Numbered from the stretch's first letter, positions 47,820 to 59,200 are shown. The stretch is DNA of 64,000 nucleotides from Endotrypanum monterogeii (GCA_000333855.2 CM007319.1:792653-856652), one strand, 5' to 3'. A program made the numbers and translations. Notes: generated by a model from the letters alone, not told the origin.

Positions 47820-50800
47820 ATGAGCACTACGCGAGGCGAGGCTGCGGATCATGTTCACATGGCTTCGCCGGCCGCCGCAAAGGGTGCGAGGGTGTTTAGC
47901 GTCTCCGATGCCGCGAGGGGCGTTGCTTGCAGAGAGCTCGAGGTCGACAAAGCGAGTGGAAACCCTCTTCTCGATGATCTCCCCCCTGACTCCTGCGAGG
48001 GTGGGTCTGAGGCCGAGGATCAAAACGTTCTTCTGCAAGAGAACAGCATTATCAACTCTTCTAGCATAACGGAGACGCCAAAAATGTCGCCGTTGCTTAG
48101 CGACGATACAGTGACGAATGGATTAAATACCACCCGTGTGCAGCAGATACGGGTGGCGGTCGATATTATATGTAACGTTAGTCAGCGGTTTGTGCACGCC
48201 ATGCAGATGTATAACATGGACGATTATTTCTCTCCGTCGAATGGGGAGAGCGCCGAGGATGCGCTACGACGTCAGCTGGGTAAGAAAGATCGTCAGGAGG
48301 TGGATGCGGTGGTGTTGGCGCTAGTAGAGTTGCTCGAGGATGCGCGAAAGGCGAGGGGCCATGCAGAGCCTTTCATTGAAACACTTTCACTGTTAGGGGG
48401 AAGTAGGTCACGATGTATATCGAGGGAAAGCCTCTTCTCGACGGTGAGCACGGCTAGTCTGTTTCGCTTACCAGTTCAGGAGACGCATCAGGTGGCCACG
48501 GCATACGATCAGCATGGGCATCGCACGATCAACCGCTACACCGTCATTGCAGAATTGGGGCGCGGTGCGTTCGGCCAAGTGAAACTGGGCGCGGATACCA
48601 GCACCGGCCAGATGGTGGCGATCAAGATAATCAATAAGAAGAACCTGAAAAAGATCCGTGGCTTCGGCAGTGAAGATCAGGAGGAGGCGCTGAAGCGTGA
48701 GATTGCGATAATGAAGAAGGTACGTCACCGCAACTGTGTCTCGCTCTACGAAGTAATCGACGACCCAGACTCAAGGAGGCTCTACCTTATTATGGAATAT
48801 GTACCTAACGGGCCTGTTGTTCGACTGAAAACTCAACAACTCAACGGAGCAGCCCTCGAGACTGTCGAGGCCGGCGTTCCGCTAAACGGTGAGCTATATT
48901 GCAAATTTCTGATTCGGTGTGCAGTTCGGCAGTCCCCTGAGGATGGGACGGCGCGCCTCACAGACTCCGAAATGCGGAGCAATCCGACGGTGTTTATTTG
49001 CCGGCCGCTCAGCCAGCACATCTGTTCCTTGTACCTACGTCAACTCGTAAGTGGGCTGCGGTATATGCACAAACGCCACCTCGTCCACCACGACATCAAA
49101 CCGGACAACATCCTGGTCGGTACGGATCATCACGTTTTTCTCTCCGACTTTGGTGTAAGCGAGATACTTACTAACCTTGAGGTGAAGCAAGCTGTGAAAA
49201 AGAGCTTTGAGAGTATAGATGAGTGCTCCGTCACGGAAAGTCCATGCGCATCATGCGATAGTGATTCGAGTAGCTTGGATAGCAAGGACAACGTCACAGA
49301 ATTCAGAGCTCGCCTCGGTGCTGGCACGCTTCTCTTCACTGCGCCAGAGCTCCTAGACGAATCTGTAAATCACCTCTCGGTGGATCCATACCTGACTGAC
49401 ATCTGGGCACTGGGCGTCACCCTTTATTGTATGCTGGTCGGGATCTCCCCATTTTTTGGCAACACCTATGCGCAGGTGCGCAGTAGCATTCTCTGGCAGA
49501 CGTTCCCGTGGTGTGGTCAGACGATCTACGAAGCGCCGCTGGCTGCTGAGTGGCTGGTGGTACTGAACGGGCTACTCGCCAAAGACCCATCCAAGCGCTG
49601 GTCGCTGCTTCGACTCAAGTCATACATCGAGCAGAAAGACTTCCAGAGTGTCATGCAACAGAGTCTGCTGCGTGAGGCATCGCTGCGGAGCGGCTCCTCC
49701 GTTTTCCAGGCCCATGAGATGCAGATTTCTCCCACAATGCGGGCCAATTCCGGTTCGTTGTCACAACCGTTAGACGTCGCGCCTCCCAAAATGCTCAGGC
49801 CGTCGTTCGCGTTGGGTCCCATAGCAAACGGCTTACCCTGTCCTTACTCGAACCCCTCCCCCTCTTTTCCCGCCCCCGCGATGGATCTAGGGGTTACAGC
49901 TCGTGGCTTCGTCTGGGACATGGGAATTTCAGAGCAGGAGGTGCGGGATGCCACACGCATGATGAAGGTCGAAGTCAGACGCCGGAAAACAATTGTCTCC
50001 ATGCACACGCGCTCCGTTGTACATCGCTACGTGGAATCCGTTCGTGCATCCATGCGTGATCGGCACTTCATCAAATTAGGCTCCTCGCTTCCCGATAGTA
50101 GCTCACAGTCGAATACCCAGTCCCCTACACGGATGCCCGCTGTCAGCCACCAGAAGAGTGAAGCTGGGTATGTTGCGCACGTGCCTCAGCTGGCCGGAAC
50201 AAAGGCCGGGCCACCAAGCGAGGGCGGTCCCATCAGCGCCAGCTCTTTGTTTTACCCGAAACGGAGGAGCTCCCAGCCGCAAGGGCATATAAGCGAGTCG
50301 GAGAGGTTGTCGGAGGACCGCTGCATAGACGGCACGACTGATTTGGCACATCGTGCCTTCGCTTGTAATTCCCATTCACTTGATGCCCTTCTTTCTATAG
50401 TGAACCTCTCCAGCACATCACAAGATCAGTCCGTCTCGAGCAGTATGACTTCCTCAACTGTTTCGTCGGTGAGTGTTTCTACGCAGCGGAGCAGCGATGG
50501 GAATCGTACCGGCAGAGTGGCCGAGAATAGCAACCACGCCACGACGAGTAGGTCACCTGGATTCAGACACATGCGAATTTCGGGGGGCGCGAAAGGCAGC
50601 ACTGCTTTTTCTCGCCTAGAGCTACCACTGGGGGTGCCAAAGGCGATGTCATCGACGGTCGAGACGCGCTCCTTCGATGGGGGGGACCGCCTGCGGCAGG
50701 TGACCTCACTTCCACCCAAAGGCATTCCTCATAAAGATACACATTCACGGAATACCTCAAGCGACACTGTGTCGATAGATGACGAGGCTGCCCATCGCTC

Positions 50801-51167
50801 ACCAACACCGACCTCCAAACTACCCAGTGTTCTGTCCATGCCATCAGAGCTGACCCGCTATAGCAGTACGGTTGATTTTGGCAGCAGAAGCCCATCGGGG
50901 TGCCACACTACGTCACTAGACCCCAAAACGTTGAACATCAATGGTTTCCCAGCTCTGTCGTCAGACAAGCCTCTTCCCGTGCGGTCCCAGGATTCCAACA
51001 GCAATACTCCAGGAAAAGCGCAGCAGCGGCTTTCCGAAATGAAATACTCACTGTCGTCCGTAGGCTGCGCCGATGGTGCGCATCGCCCCATCAACGCCAG
51101 CACGGTGGAGTCGGATAGCCCTGCCACTTACAGTGGGGCGAGATCAAGTGACGTCGTGCGCAATTAA
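47820..51167 (+). CDS. CaMKK-like serine/threonine protein kinase
   Basis: The protein is 1,115 residues. The kinase domain spans about residues 240-620: glycine loop GRGAFGQV (247-254), Lys269 in VAIK, the EYVPNGPVV hinge that is typical of CaMKK/LKB1-type kinases, catalytic loop HHDIKPDN (423-430, Asp425), DFG at 443-445, APE at 508-510, then DIWALGVTLYCMLVG. CaMKK-type kinases phosphorylate the activation loop of SNF1/AMPK-related kinases. There are two inserts: about 60 residues after the hinge, and an activation segment of about 65 residues between DFG and APE (commonly 20-35) rich in Ser and Asp. The usual HRD is HHD, so it is a non-RD kinase. The N-terminal 240 residues and the last 450 residues are mostly disordered and Ser-rich. 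I see no calmodulin-binding site with confidence. The start ATG at 47820 follows the acceptor at 47630; an in-frame ATG at 47799 is possible. Confidence 0.9.
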   Translation: MSTTRGEAADHVHMASPAAAKGARVFSVSDAARGVACRELEVDKASGNPLLDDLPPDSCEGGSEAEDQNVLLQENSIINSSSITETPKMSPLLSDDTVTNGLNTTRVQQIRVAVDIICNVSQRFVHAMQMYNMDDYFSPSNGESAEDALRRQLGKKDRQEVDAVVLALVELLEDARKARGHAEPFIETLSLLGGSRSRCISRESLFSTVSTASLFRLPVQETHQVATAYDQHGHRTINRYTVIAELGRGAFGQVKLGADTSTGQMVAIKIINKKNLKKIRGFGSEDQEEALKREIAIMKKVRHRNCVSLYEVIDDPDSRRLYLIMEYVPNGPVVRLKTQQLNGAALETVEAGVPLNGELYCKFLIRCAVRQSPEDGTARLTDSEMRSNPTVFICRPLSQHICSLYLRQLVSGLRYMHKRHLVHHDIKPDNILVGTDHHVFLSDFGVSEILTNLEVKQAVKKSFESIDECSVTESPCASCDSDSSSLDSKDNVTEFRARLGAGTLLFTAPELLDESVNHLSVDPYLTDIWALGVTLYCMLVGISPFFGNTYAQVRSSILWQTFPWCGQTIYEAPLAAEWLVVLNGLLAKDPSKRWSLLRLKSYIEQKDFQSVMQQSLLREASLRSGSSVFQAHEMQISPTMRANSGSLSQPLDVAPPKMLRPSFALGPIANGLPCPYSNPSPSFPAPAMDLGVTARGFVWDMGISEQEVRDATRMMKVEVRRRKTIVSMHTRSVVHRYVESVRASMRDRHFIKLGSSLPDSSSQSNTQSPTRMPAVSHQKSEAGYVAHVPQLAGTKAGPPSEGGPISASSLFYPKRRSSQPQGHISESERLSEDRCIDGTTDLAHRAFACNSHSLDALLSIVNLSSTSQDQSVSSSMTSSTVSSVSVSTQRSSDGNRTGRVAENSNHATTSRSPGFRHMRISGGAKGSTAFSRLELPLGVPKAMSSTVETRSFDGGDRLRQVTSLPPKGIPHKDTHSRNTSSDTVSIDDEAAHRSPTPTSKLPSVLSMPSELTRYSSTVDFGSRSPSGCHTTSLDPKTLNINGFPALSSDKPLPVRSQDSNSNTPGKAQQRLSEMKYSLSSVGCADGAHRPINASTVESDSPATYSGARSSDVVRN

Positions 51168-51342
51168 GATGCTGGAGCCACCGGGGGGAGGGAATGCAGA
51201 GTGTGCGAGACAGCCGGAGAGCTACTCTTCTGACCGACCGAAAACATTTGAGCGGCCGTCTCAGCTTTGCGCGATGTAACATACGATGACGTGTATCCTT
51301 TTTTTAAATTGCATCTTGTGGGCAAGTGGACATGTCTCGCTA

Positions 51343-51343
51343 T

Positions 51344-51379
<36 letters not shown>
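51343..51379. repeat. CA/TA compound microsatellite
   Basis: A CA run of about eight units continues directly into a TA run of about ten units, shortly after the kinase gene. Confidence 0.95.
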
Positions 51380-52158
51380 GGTGTTTTTTCTGAGTCTTTC
51401 TTGTGGATATAAAATGCGAATTTTTCGTGTAGATACCTCCTTGTTTTTGACACCCGCCTCCGCCTCGTGGTCGTTTCTTTTACTCACTGCCGAATAGTGG
51501 ATTTTCTTGAAGAACATCTGCTTCTCTGCACGACTCGGTGACGTGTTTTAGGATCTTATTTACTTGTAGAGTTACTATCGTTGCACGTTATTGGGCTGCT
51601 TCCTCCCCACTCCCCCTTTTTTCTCTTCCCACCCATTCAGTGCTACAGATCTTGTGACAAGTGCTGAGCACTTGATCCTCTACATCTCTTCCCTCCCCAC
51701 TTTCCCTCTCACTGCTCGCTCTTTTTTTTTTTTCCAAATCATTTCTGCTACGTCTTTTCTTCCCTTTTTTTCCACATTGCCAAATGCTCATTAGGAGCGA
51801 CCTCAAATCTGTTGCAGGTTTTTTTTTTTTTGTTGTTGGGATTTGCTTCATCCGGGATAGCACATTTTTTTCGCTTTTCTTCTTTCATCTCTTTTTTTCG
51901 TCGTTCTTGTTTTCCCACAAGAAAAAAAAAACTTGCCTTTTAAAGCGTTTTACTTGTTTTTTTTTCCCGTAAATATCTGTCTCCTTTTTTTTTTCCTTGC
52001 GTGTTTAGAAAATAAATCTTGCACCCCTCCTCCTCCCCCCTCGCGCATGACGTGTCCGTGTCTATGTCTAGCGGAGTCTGCGTGAATTGTTTCTTTTTTT
52101 TTTGAATCTTCTTTCTACATCTCATGTACAGAGTTCACTTGTGTACACTTGCTTGAAT

Positions 52159-52185
52159 GTGTGTGTGTGTGTGTGTGTGTGTGTG
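52159..52185. repeat. TG dinucleotide microsatellite
   Basis: A GT/TG run of about 13 units. Confidence 0.95.
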
Positions 52186-52616
52186 GTGCACCCTTCTCGT
52201 ATTTCTTAATCATCCCCCTTTTCTTTTCACCCGTAGTGGAGTGGAGTGGAGTGGGAGGCGGGGGCAGAGAATAAAACGACGTTGAAAATCTTTTAAATCA
52301 CTAATGATGTTTAGTGTTTCGTTTTGTATTAATTATATAATTATATATATATTACCTCTACACTTCTTTTTTTTTGTGCTTACACTTGCAGCTTCTTTCT
52401 CTATTCTTGTCTACACTTCTCCTCTCGTCCATCTCAAATATTTCCACATATCGTGGTTTCAATTTTGTTTTGTTTTTTCAAGTGTATAACTTTCTCTGGA
52501 GCTGCATTTTCTTTTCAACTTTTACCGGGTTTCATGTACAGTAGTCACACACATGGACGTTGCCAGAAGAGGGACACAGAAGGTGGAGAGACAGAAATGG
52601 AAATAAATAAATCCAA

Positions 52617-52658
<42 letters not shown>
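52617..52658. repeat. AT/TG compound microsatellite
   Basis: An AT run continues directly into a TG run. It is the mirror of the compound run at 51343-51379. Confidence 0.95.
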
Positions 52659-54634
52659 CTTCATCTGTGCTTTCGTATGCCCTCACAGATGATATTTATC
52701 TCCGTTTTGTACCAGATCTCTGATGGCGATCATCAACCGAGTGTTCTTTGCTCATGGGGGGGCATGCTATTCTCTGTGGGAGGGAGGCTATAGTGTGTCT
52801 CCCCTTCCCCTCTTTGAATGCCTTTGACCACACTGAGGTGTTTTTTTTTTGTTTCGTGGGTGGGTGAGTGAAGTAACCAGAAGTCTTGGCAGAGTGGGTG
52901 ATGAGGTAGGGTATTCATGTCTGCCGATTGGTCTTCAATGGGGGTGCTTCGGTAGAGTGTCGCTCGTGGCAGCAAGGGTATTCTGGAAATTCCACACCGG
53001 CCAGAGTGTTGACGAGAGTGGAACACGTTCAGTACACCCCATATTTTCTCATTAATATGGTGGCCTAGGCCACCTTATAGCAATGCTCAAAAAAAGCACC
53101 TAGTACAACAGACAACGCAAGAATTTGATTCTGTGTGTGCAATTGAGTTATGTCCAACAAAGAGAGATTGCGCTCCAGAGACTGATTCCTCTTCGCTTCG
53201 GCTCCGGTCTTGGGTTGCCTCACCCCATCTCATAGGTCTTTCACAGACGAGAGGGGGGCAAGTGTAGCCTCTCGTTCACTTTTTCTGCGTCACATTAGAT
53301 ACGCTGACGTATTCCCTTTCAACCCTTCTGTTTCTCCTTCTGCTTGGTATTTGCACGTGTGTTGTTTTTTTTTTTTTTTTGCACGTGTGTGTTTTTTTTT
53401 AATTATTTTTTTACTCTTTTGCTGTTTTTATTTCCGGTGTTCTCGTCCTATCCTTTCTGACGAGCTAGGATAATGTCTATGCTGTATTTCTTAAATTAAA
53501 AATCTAGCTTCGCTGGTGCTTGCTGAGTTGGATAACTCACATTTTTTTCTTTTTTTTTTTGGGGGGGGGTGGTGGTGGTGGTGAGTGGGTGAGACCTTCC
53601 CCTTCCAGCTGGTGGCAACCAGCAAGAAAAAAACGATACAAGTCGAACATCCTGAGAGAAGTTCACACCCTCCTATATTCTAGCTTGCCGCAGCGGCCGG
53701 TCGTTTGTGCACACTAGAGCTCCTCGTTCCTGTGAACTAAAAGAAGGTGTGTCTGTGTGTGTGTGCCCACACGCGTATGCCAAATGCGTTTGAGCTTCTT
53801 TTTTTTTCCTCCCCCCCCCTTCTCCCTCCTCTTTCTGAGGCCACTTTGTTGCCTGTTGAGCTGTTGGCAGAGGAATAGCATGAGGGCAGCTGTCCGAACA
53901 CTTGTGAACGCTTAGGAGTTGACATGTAACTATGGGGGGGAGGGGTGTCTCTGTGTGTGTGCATGCGCGTGGGTAGGTTGCACCACTCTGCTTCTAAATT
54001 TATTTTCTTCTCTCCACAGTAGTGGTCAGAAAGATGTACGTTGCCAAGCAAAACAAAACAAAACAAACAGAATAAGTCCCTCCCCTCTTGAAGGATGAAA
54101 TAGCTGATCGTACAGGGGGGGGAGAGAGAAGGCAATACGCATGGGCTGCTAAAGGCATGGCTGTGCTCGGAGTGTATCTATTTCCACATGAATGTTTCAC
54201 TTGTCCTTCACTCTTTTCTTCCTCAAATTATCGATTTTCTCCCCTTTGACCGGTGAGTATGTCGGTGTGTGGTATTCGGAAAAAAAGTGAACACACATAC
54301 ACATACATATATATACATATATATATATATATATAGATAATATATAATAAAATTAAGGTCTTGAGGCCGAACCTTTCTGCAAGGCGTGCAAAAGTTTGAA
54401 ATTGGTTTGTCCGTAGGTGTCTTTCTCTCGCCCTCCTCCTCCTGCACGTTTGGCAAGACAATCGTGCCTTCGGTTTTCTCTTCGTCAGACTGAAGGAGGC
54501 GTACGTGAGGTGCTTTTTTTCAACGCTACGCGCGCACGCGCACACACACTGAGGGCTTCGCCTACACTGCACGGAGGGAAAACACTTTGGAAATAAGAAG
54601 CACGTGTATGGTGCTCAACGGTAGGGATTTACGT

Positions 54635-54652
54635 TTGATTGTTTTTCCCTAG
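54635..54652 (+). promoter_or_regulatory. Pyrimidine tract and acceptor of importin beta
   Basis: The tract TTTGATTGTTTTTCCCT is followed by AG at 54651-54652, 90 bases before the ATG at 54743. An upstream-frame ATG at 54728 is in frame and would add five residues. Confidence 0.6.
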
Positions 54653-54742
54653 CAGGCGTGTACACACACAGAACGGTACCCACCGTTGCCTAAAGGAGAT
54701 CATCCTTGGCTCCTTTGCATCTGAACAGTGTCGATCGTATTC

Positions 54743-57496
54743 ATGGCTTCCATTGCACCACAAATCCTTTCGGCCCTCGCAGCCGCTTCGAGCTCTGTTG
54801 CCGAGACTCGCTATGCGGGTGATGCTCAGTTGCAACAACTGAAGCTGAACTCTGCCGTCTACTTTTCCAGCTGTGCAGAAATATTCATCTCGCAAGAGGC
54901 AGACCTGCGAGGGAGGCAGCTTGTGGGGTTTCAGTTGAAGAACAGCCTTGCGGATCCTGCCTGTGCACGGAACGCGCAACTCCAAACTGCTGTCTGCGAG
55001 CACGCGGTGGTGGACCCGCAGCGAATCATTCGTAATGTCGCCGGCAGCATCATCAGTGTGGCGGTGCGCGAGGGACTGTGGCCTGCTGAGGCGGTCGTTC
55101 GACAACTGGGCACCATTCTCACCCAGCGCAGCAACGAGCTGGGCGCAGTGCACGGTGCCATCCGCACCTTGTCTTACATCGTGGACGACGCTGTGTTGCT
55201 CCTCGATGCGGCGCAGTTGACAAAACCGGTGTTGCTAGCGGTGTTGCCTTACCTCACATCCACTGTGTTTGGCACGACAGGTCAGGATGTGCATGAGATA
55301 CGCGTCAAGTCTCTGGAGATAGTCGCTTTGATTTTGGAGCAGGCGGGTGTAGACTTCGAGTGCAATACCTACAAAAGTCTCCAGGGTGGCATCGGGAATG
55401 TCATACAGGCATGCTTTGACAACCTAAAGGCGCCCTTATCTCAAGCCATTGCCACACAGTGCATCCGCTGCATCGCACTGTCCCTCACTTTTTATCAAGA
55501 GATTGACGACGCCCTTTTCGGTCAGATCGGTCAACTTATGTACCAGGCGACAACGTCCGGCAACGGGGCTGCACCAGCAAACGCAGAGGAGGAAAGTCTC
55601 CGCATCGAGGCGACGCAGTTTTGGCGTGCCATTCTCCACTTTCCCCACTTTGCCGAGGTGGCTCAGTCAACTGTTGTGCAGATCATCCCCGTCATTATTC
55701 GCTCGATGATCTACTCCGAGATGGAGATTGGTATGCTGCAGGCCAGCGCCGAGGACTGGCAAGTGCCGGACAAGGTCGATTCCATTCGTCCGCGCCATTA
55801 CACAGAAATCAACAAGGCGACTGGCGACGACGACGACGACGACGACGGCGGCGACGATGACGACGAGGTGGAGGAGTGGAATTTGCGCCGTGCTTCTGCA
55901 CTCACGCTGGACGAGCTCAGTCAATACTATGGCGAGCTGCTTCTTGTACCGGTGCTGAGCTGTGTCGAGGGAATGATCCGCTCTGAATCGGCTGGTTGGC
56001 GCCAACAGGAGGCGGGTGTTCTCGCTGTCGGTGCATTTTGTGAGGGCTGCTATGACTCCTTGGTCCAATTTCTACCAGACATGTGCCCAATGCTTCTGCA
56101 GTTGCTGGAGGCGCCCGGCACACATTTCCTTGTCGTTAGCATTTCTCTCTGGACCTGCGTTCGTCTCGGTAGCTACTTCCTCTCGAACTCTCCACTCATG
56201 GAGCGGCTGATGGCGTGTATCCTTCGCAAGATGGAGAATCCATCTAAAATGGTGCAGGGCAGTGCCGTGGTGGCGCTGCGCGACATGCTCGAGATGGCGG
56301 AGGAAGGACAAGTAGACGCCGCGGCCCCGGCGATTGTTCGTTCTATTGCGACGTGTTTCGGCGCCTATCAGATAAAGAATCGGGTGCTTCTGTTCGAGGC
56401 GGTGCAATCCGTGTGCCAAACCCTCAGCGGTGTTGTGCGCAGCAGCGAGGAGCTTATCTCTACACTTTTGCAGCCGCTGGGTCAGCTTTGGTCGCAAACA
56501 CCAAACGACAGTCCCTTGCTCTGGAGTTTGTTCGACTGCATGGCAACAGTATGCAACGCCCTGGGGTCAGCGATGCAGCCGATGGCTTGCGAGATCTTCA
56601 ACCGCGGCTACTCTCTGCTCCGCGAACATCTGGAGCAGCGGCACGCCGCACTCCAGGCAGGCGATATTCCACCCGATGAGGAGTTCATCGTTACCTCGGC
56701 CATCTTGTTGAGCGGACTGTTCGACGCCATGGGATCGGGACTCGAGCCACTGGTCGCACAAAATGAGCCGCTTTTCATGCAGCTGGTGCTTTCCATGCTT
56801 TCCGACGCATCATCGCACATTCGGCAGAACGGATTTTGTATTGCAAGCGATGTGGCGCGTACCTGTCCGTTGCATCTGCAGCAGGTGCTCCCTCAATTCT
56901 GTGACCTTGCACTAAAGAATGTCACCATGGTCGACGAGTCGTGCTACACGGTCGTTAGTAACGTTGCCTGGGCGGTATGCAACTTGCTCGAACACCAAAT
57001 AGATGGCGCTGGGGCCCCGACAATGCAGGCGAGCCCAGCCATGTCGCAACTCTTTGCACTTTTCGCAAAGCTTCTAGGGCAAACCAACATCACGTCAGAC
57101 ATGCGTAACATGGCCGAGAACATATCACTGTGTCTTGGCGTCATGCTGTACGTGGACTCTGATGTCGAGTCGAAGTCCGGCTGCTCCGTGGGGCTCTTCG
57201 CTGGAGTTTTTTGTCGCTTCGTGCGCAACATCCGGGAATCGTCTTCTCTCCTAGAGGCAGGCACAAACGGTTTCTTAATAGCAGTGCAGCAGAACCCGAC
57301 ACTTGTGCTGAACAATCTCGTTGCTTTCTGTGACCTCGGCTGTTCTGTGGCGGTGGAGGGTGTCGAGGCTGGTCGCATGATTCGAGATTTGCTTTCCCAG
57401 GCGTCCCGGGCGAACCCTGACACTTGGCGTCAGGCGCTTTCTGCATGCACGGAGCCCACTCGTAAAAAACTGTACGAGCGATTTGGCTTTCAGTAG
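54743..57496 (+). CDS. KPNB1: Importin subunit beta-1 (karyopherin beta)
   Basis: The protein is 917 residues, close to the usual 860-880 plus a few inserts. Importin beta carries cargo, with or without importin alpha, through nuclear pores and releases it on binding Ran-GTP. The protein is alpha-helical throughout and fits HEAT repeats. The N-terminal repeat contains LRGRQLVGFQLKNSLAD, the family's RxxAGLxLKN-type helix near 60-75. An acidic loop follows at residues 362-376 (poly-Asp with two Gly, then EVEEWNLRRASALTLDEL), corresponding to the Asp-rich loop plus DDDWN segment of importin beta HEAT 8, which contacts Ran and importin alpha. The loop is coded by a GAC repeat (about 55825-55868). 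The C-terminal repeats (for example SLWTCVRLGSYFLSNSPLMERLM and on) continue to the end. It has no signal peptide and acts at the nuclear pore and in the cytoplasm. The family call is firm. Confidence 0.92.
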   Translation: MASIAPQILSALAAASSSVAETRYAGDAQLQQLKLNSAVYFSSCAEIFISQEADLRGRQLVGFQLKNSLADPACARNAQLQTAVCEHAVVDPQRIIRNVAGSIISVAVREGLWPAEAVVRQLGTILTQRSNELGAVHGAIRTLSYIVDDAVLLLDAAQLTKPVLLAVLPYLTSTVFGTTGQDVHEIRVKSLEIVALILEQAGVDFECNTYKSLQGGIGNVIQACFDNLKAPLSQAIATQCIRCIALSLTFYQEIDDALFGQIGQLMYQATTSGNGAAPANAEEESLRIEATQFWRAILHFPHFAEVAQSTVVQIIPVIIRSMIYSEMEIGMLQASAEDWQVPDKVDSIRPRHYTEINKATGDDDDDDDGGDDDDEVEEWNLRRASALTLDELSQYYGELLLVPVLSCVEGMIRSESAGWRQQEAGVLAVGAFCEGCYDSLVQFLPDMCPMLLQLLEAPGTHFLVVSISLWTCVRLGSYFLSNSPLMERLMACILRKMENPSKMVQGSAVVALRDMLEMAEEGQVDAAAPAIVRSIATCFGAYQIKNRVLLFEAVQSVCQTLSGVVRSSEELISTLLQPLGQLWSQTPNDSPLLWSLFDCMATVCNALGSAMQPMACEIFNRGYSLLREHLEQRHAALQAGDIPPDEEFIVTSAILLSGLFDAMGSGLEPLVAQNEPLFMQLVLSMLSDASSHIRQNGFCIASDVARTCPLHLQQVLPQFCDLALKNVTMVDESCYTVVSNVAWAVCNLLEHQIDGAGAPTMQASPAMSQLFALFAKLLGQTNITSDMRNMAENISLCLGVMLYVDSDVESKSGCSVGLFAGVFCRFVRNIRESSSLLEAGTNGFLIAVQQNPTLVLNNLVAFCDLGCSVAVEGVEAGRMIRDLLSQASRANPDTWRQALSACTEPTRKKLYERFGFQ
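55825..55868 (+). repeat. GAC trinucleotide repeat coding the importin acidic loop
   Basis: An in-frame run of GAC codons interrupted by GGC GGC and GAT codons encodes a poly-aspartate loop within the importin beta gene. Such runs can vary in length by replication slippage. Confidence 0.9.
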
Positions 57497-58293
57497 TGTT
57501 GGAGGAGGATGGGGCTGTCAGTGGATTTGTTTTGATATTCTTTACGGGGGAGTTTTGGCCATTACTGTTGGGGGTATGGAAGAAGAAAGAAAAAAAAAAC
57601 AACAGCAACAGAATCGGATTGAAAAAAAGATAGATGCTAGGCGTGCAAATTTATCGCGTTCTCGCTCGCCGTTTCAAATGACGTGGTTGCTTCAGTGGTG
57701 GCATGTGTATGAGTAAGTAAGCGAGATAGGCCTTGTATATTTCTCTGTCTACGCAGCAGAAAGAGGGGGCGCTTATTATTATTCTTTTTTTTTTTTTTTT
57801 ACCCACCTTTCCCCTTTTGTACGCTTCTGTACCGCAAGTGGCACTTTTCACTGTTGTTCCCTCTTGGTGCGACTACCGCTGTCTTTTCACCCTTGGGCCC
57901 TCCTCTCTCTCTGTGTGACTAGAAACAGGGAGAAAAAAAAATCAAAAATCAACAGCAGAGAAGAGAGCGGATATGCTGATGCGGCAGTTGTGTGTGTACC
58001 TATCGGCGTTCGTCTCTCCTCCTTTGTGTCTGTGTTTGTTGAATGGAGAGAAGAGGATGAACCGGTGAGTCGTGGAAGAATTTTTTTTTTTGTTCTTTCC
58101 ATCGAGCGCACTACGAGTCTACTGCCTTTGCCTCCTCAATGCTCCGAAGTCCCACCCCATCCCCCTCAATTACCTCTCTGGTCTAGTATCTCATATATAT
58201 ATATATATACATATATATAGGTGTTTTTAAGTTGTGCACTGCACCGGTGTCCCTTGCCTGACGGGCGCAACTTTTCTCGGAAGGTTTTGTGTA

Positions 58294-58320
58294 CATATAT
58301 ATATATATATATGTGTGTGT
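58294..58320. repeat. AT/TG microsatellite
   Basis: AT run followed by GTGTGTGT. A sister AT run lies about 75 bases upstream (58193-58219). Confidence 0.9.
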
Positions 58321-59168
58321 TTGTATCTTTTCGAAAATTCACTTTTTCATTTCGAGAGGGGGAGTTTGTTCCTTGATACCAAGTACCGTTAGCTGCCTCT
58401 TATCTCTCTTTTTTTTTGTTTTCACTAGGCTTTATTTTTTTTTAACTTTCGCTCTTGGCTAGGCGGAGAGACGGTCTCTCAAGGGAACAGGAGGATTAAG
58501 TGAGTGTGGTGCAGTGTTAAGAATACCAAGAAAACGGAGATGAGGCCAAGGTGGAGTGTGTCGTAGTGTTAATAAATGCACACGTAGGAGGCTAACGGGA
58601 TAGGCGGGACATAAGAAAGCGCCGTAATTTTGTAGGATGGGAGTTATTTATCCCTCATTGCCATCATCTTTTTTTTTTCTTTCGAGGGGATAGGCCACTG
58701 AGAGATAAGACGGAGAGATTCTCTGAAGACGGCAGCGCACCCAAGGCTTTAGCTTGAAGAAGAGAAAGGTGCTAACTCGTGTGTCTTTGCGCAAAGACTC
58801 CAGCTGTATCTCATAGCTTTCTCTCCCATCCTCGCTGGTGCCCCTCGCTTATCACACGCCTAAGGTCGGACTACGAGTCTGTCACGTTTCAGATGTGCAC
58901 GCCACATCTCATATTTTCCTTTGTCTCCTTGCAAGCAGTCTTTGAGCATCTTCGTGTCCTCGCGCAGTACATGTGATGGGGGAGGGGGAGGGGGGGCAGC
59001 AGTAGCGGACGCCGAAACACATGCGAAAGCACAAAAAAAAGTGAAGTGTGTCTTGGCGTGTGTGGAGAGGCAGAGGGGGGCGCGGAGGAATGGGGCAGGA
59101 GGGGAGTAGCAAATCTTTGTTATGTTGAAATGCGGGAGAAGCCTTTCCGACATGAAATAAAAAATGCT

Positions 59169-59194
<26 letters not shown>
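59169..59194. repeat. CA dinucleotide microsatellite
   Basis: An uninterrupted run of 13 AC units. Confidence 0.95.

Positions 59195-59200
<6 letters not shown>

Larger units (their letters stand above)
51168..54742. other. Long intergenic spacer before importin beta
   Basis: This 3.6 kb region has no supported gene. It holds T-runs, CA/TA (51343-51379), TG (52159-52185), AT/TG (52617-52658) and TA (about 54306-54333) microsatellites, a CAAAA repeat (about 54051-54070) and a G-run with GGT repeats (53561-53582). A more balanced block at 52700-53240 carries only short frames. The importin acceptor is at 54651-54652. Confidence 0.55.
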
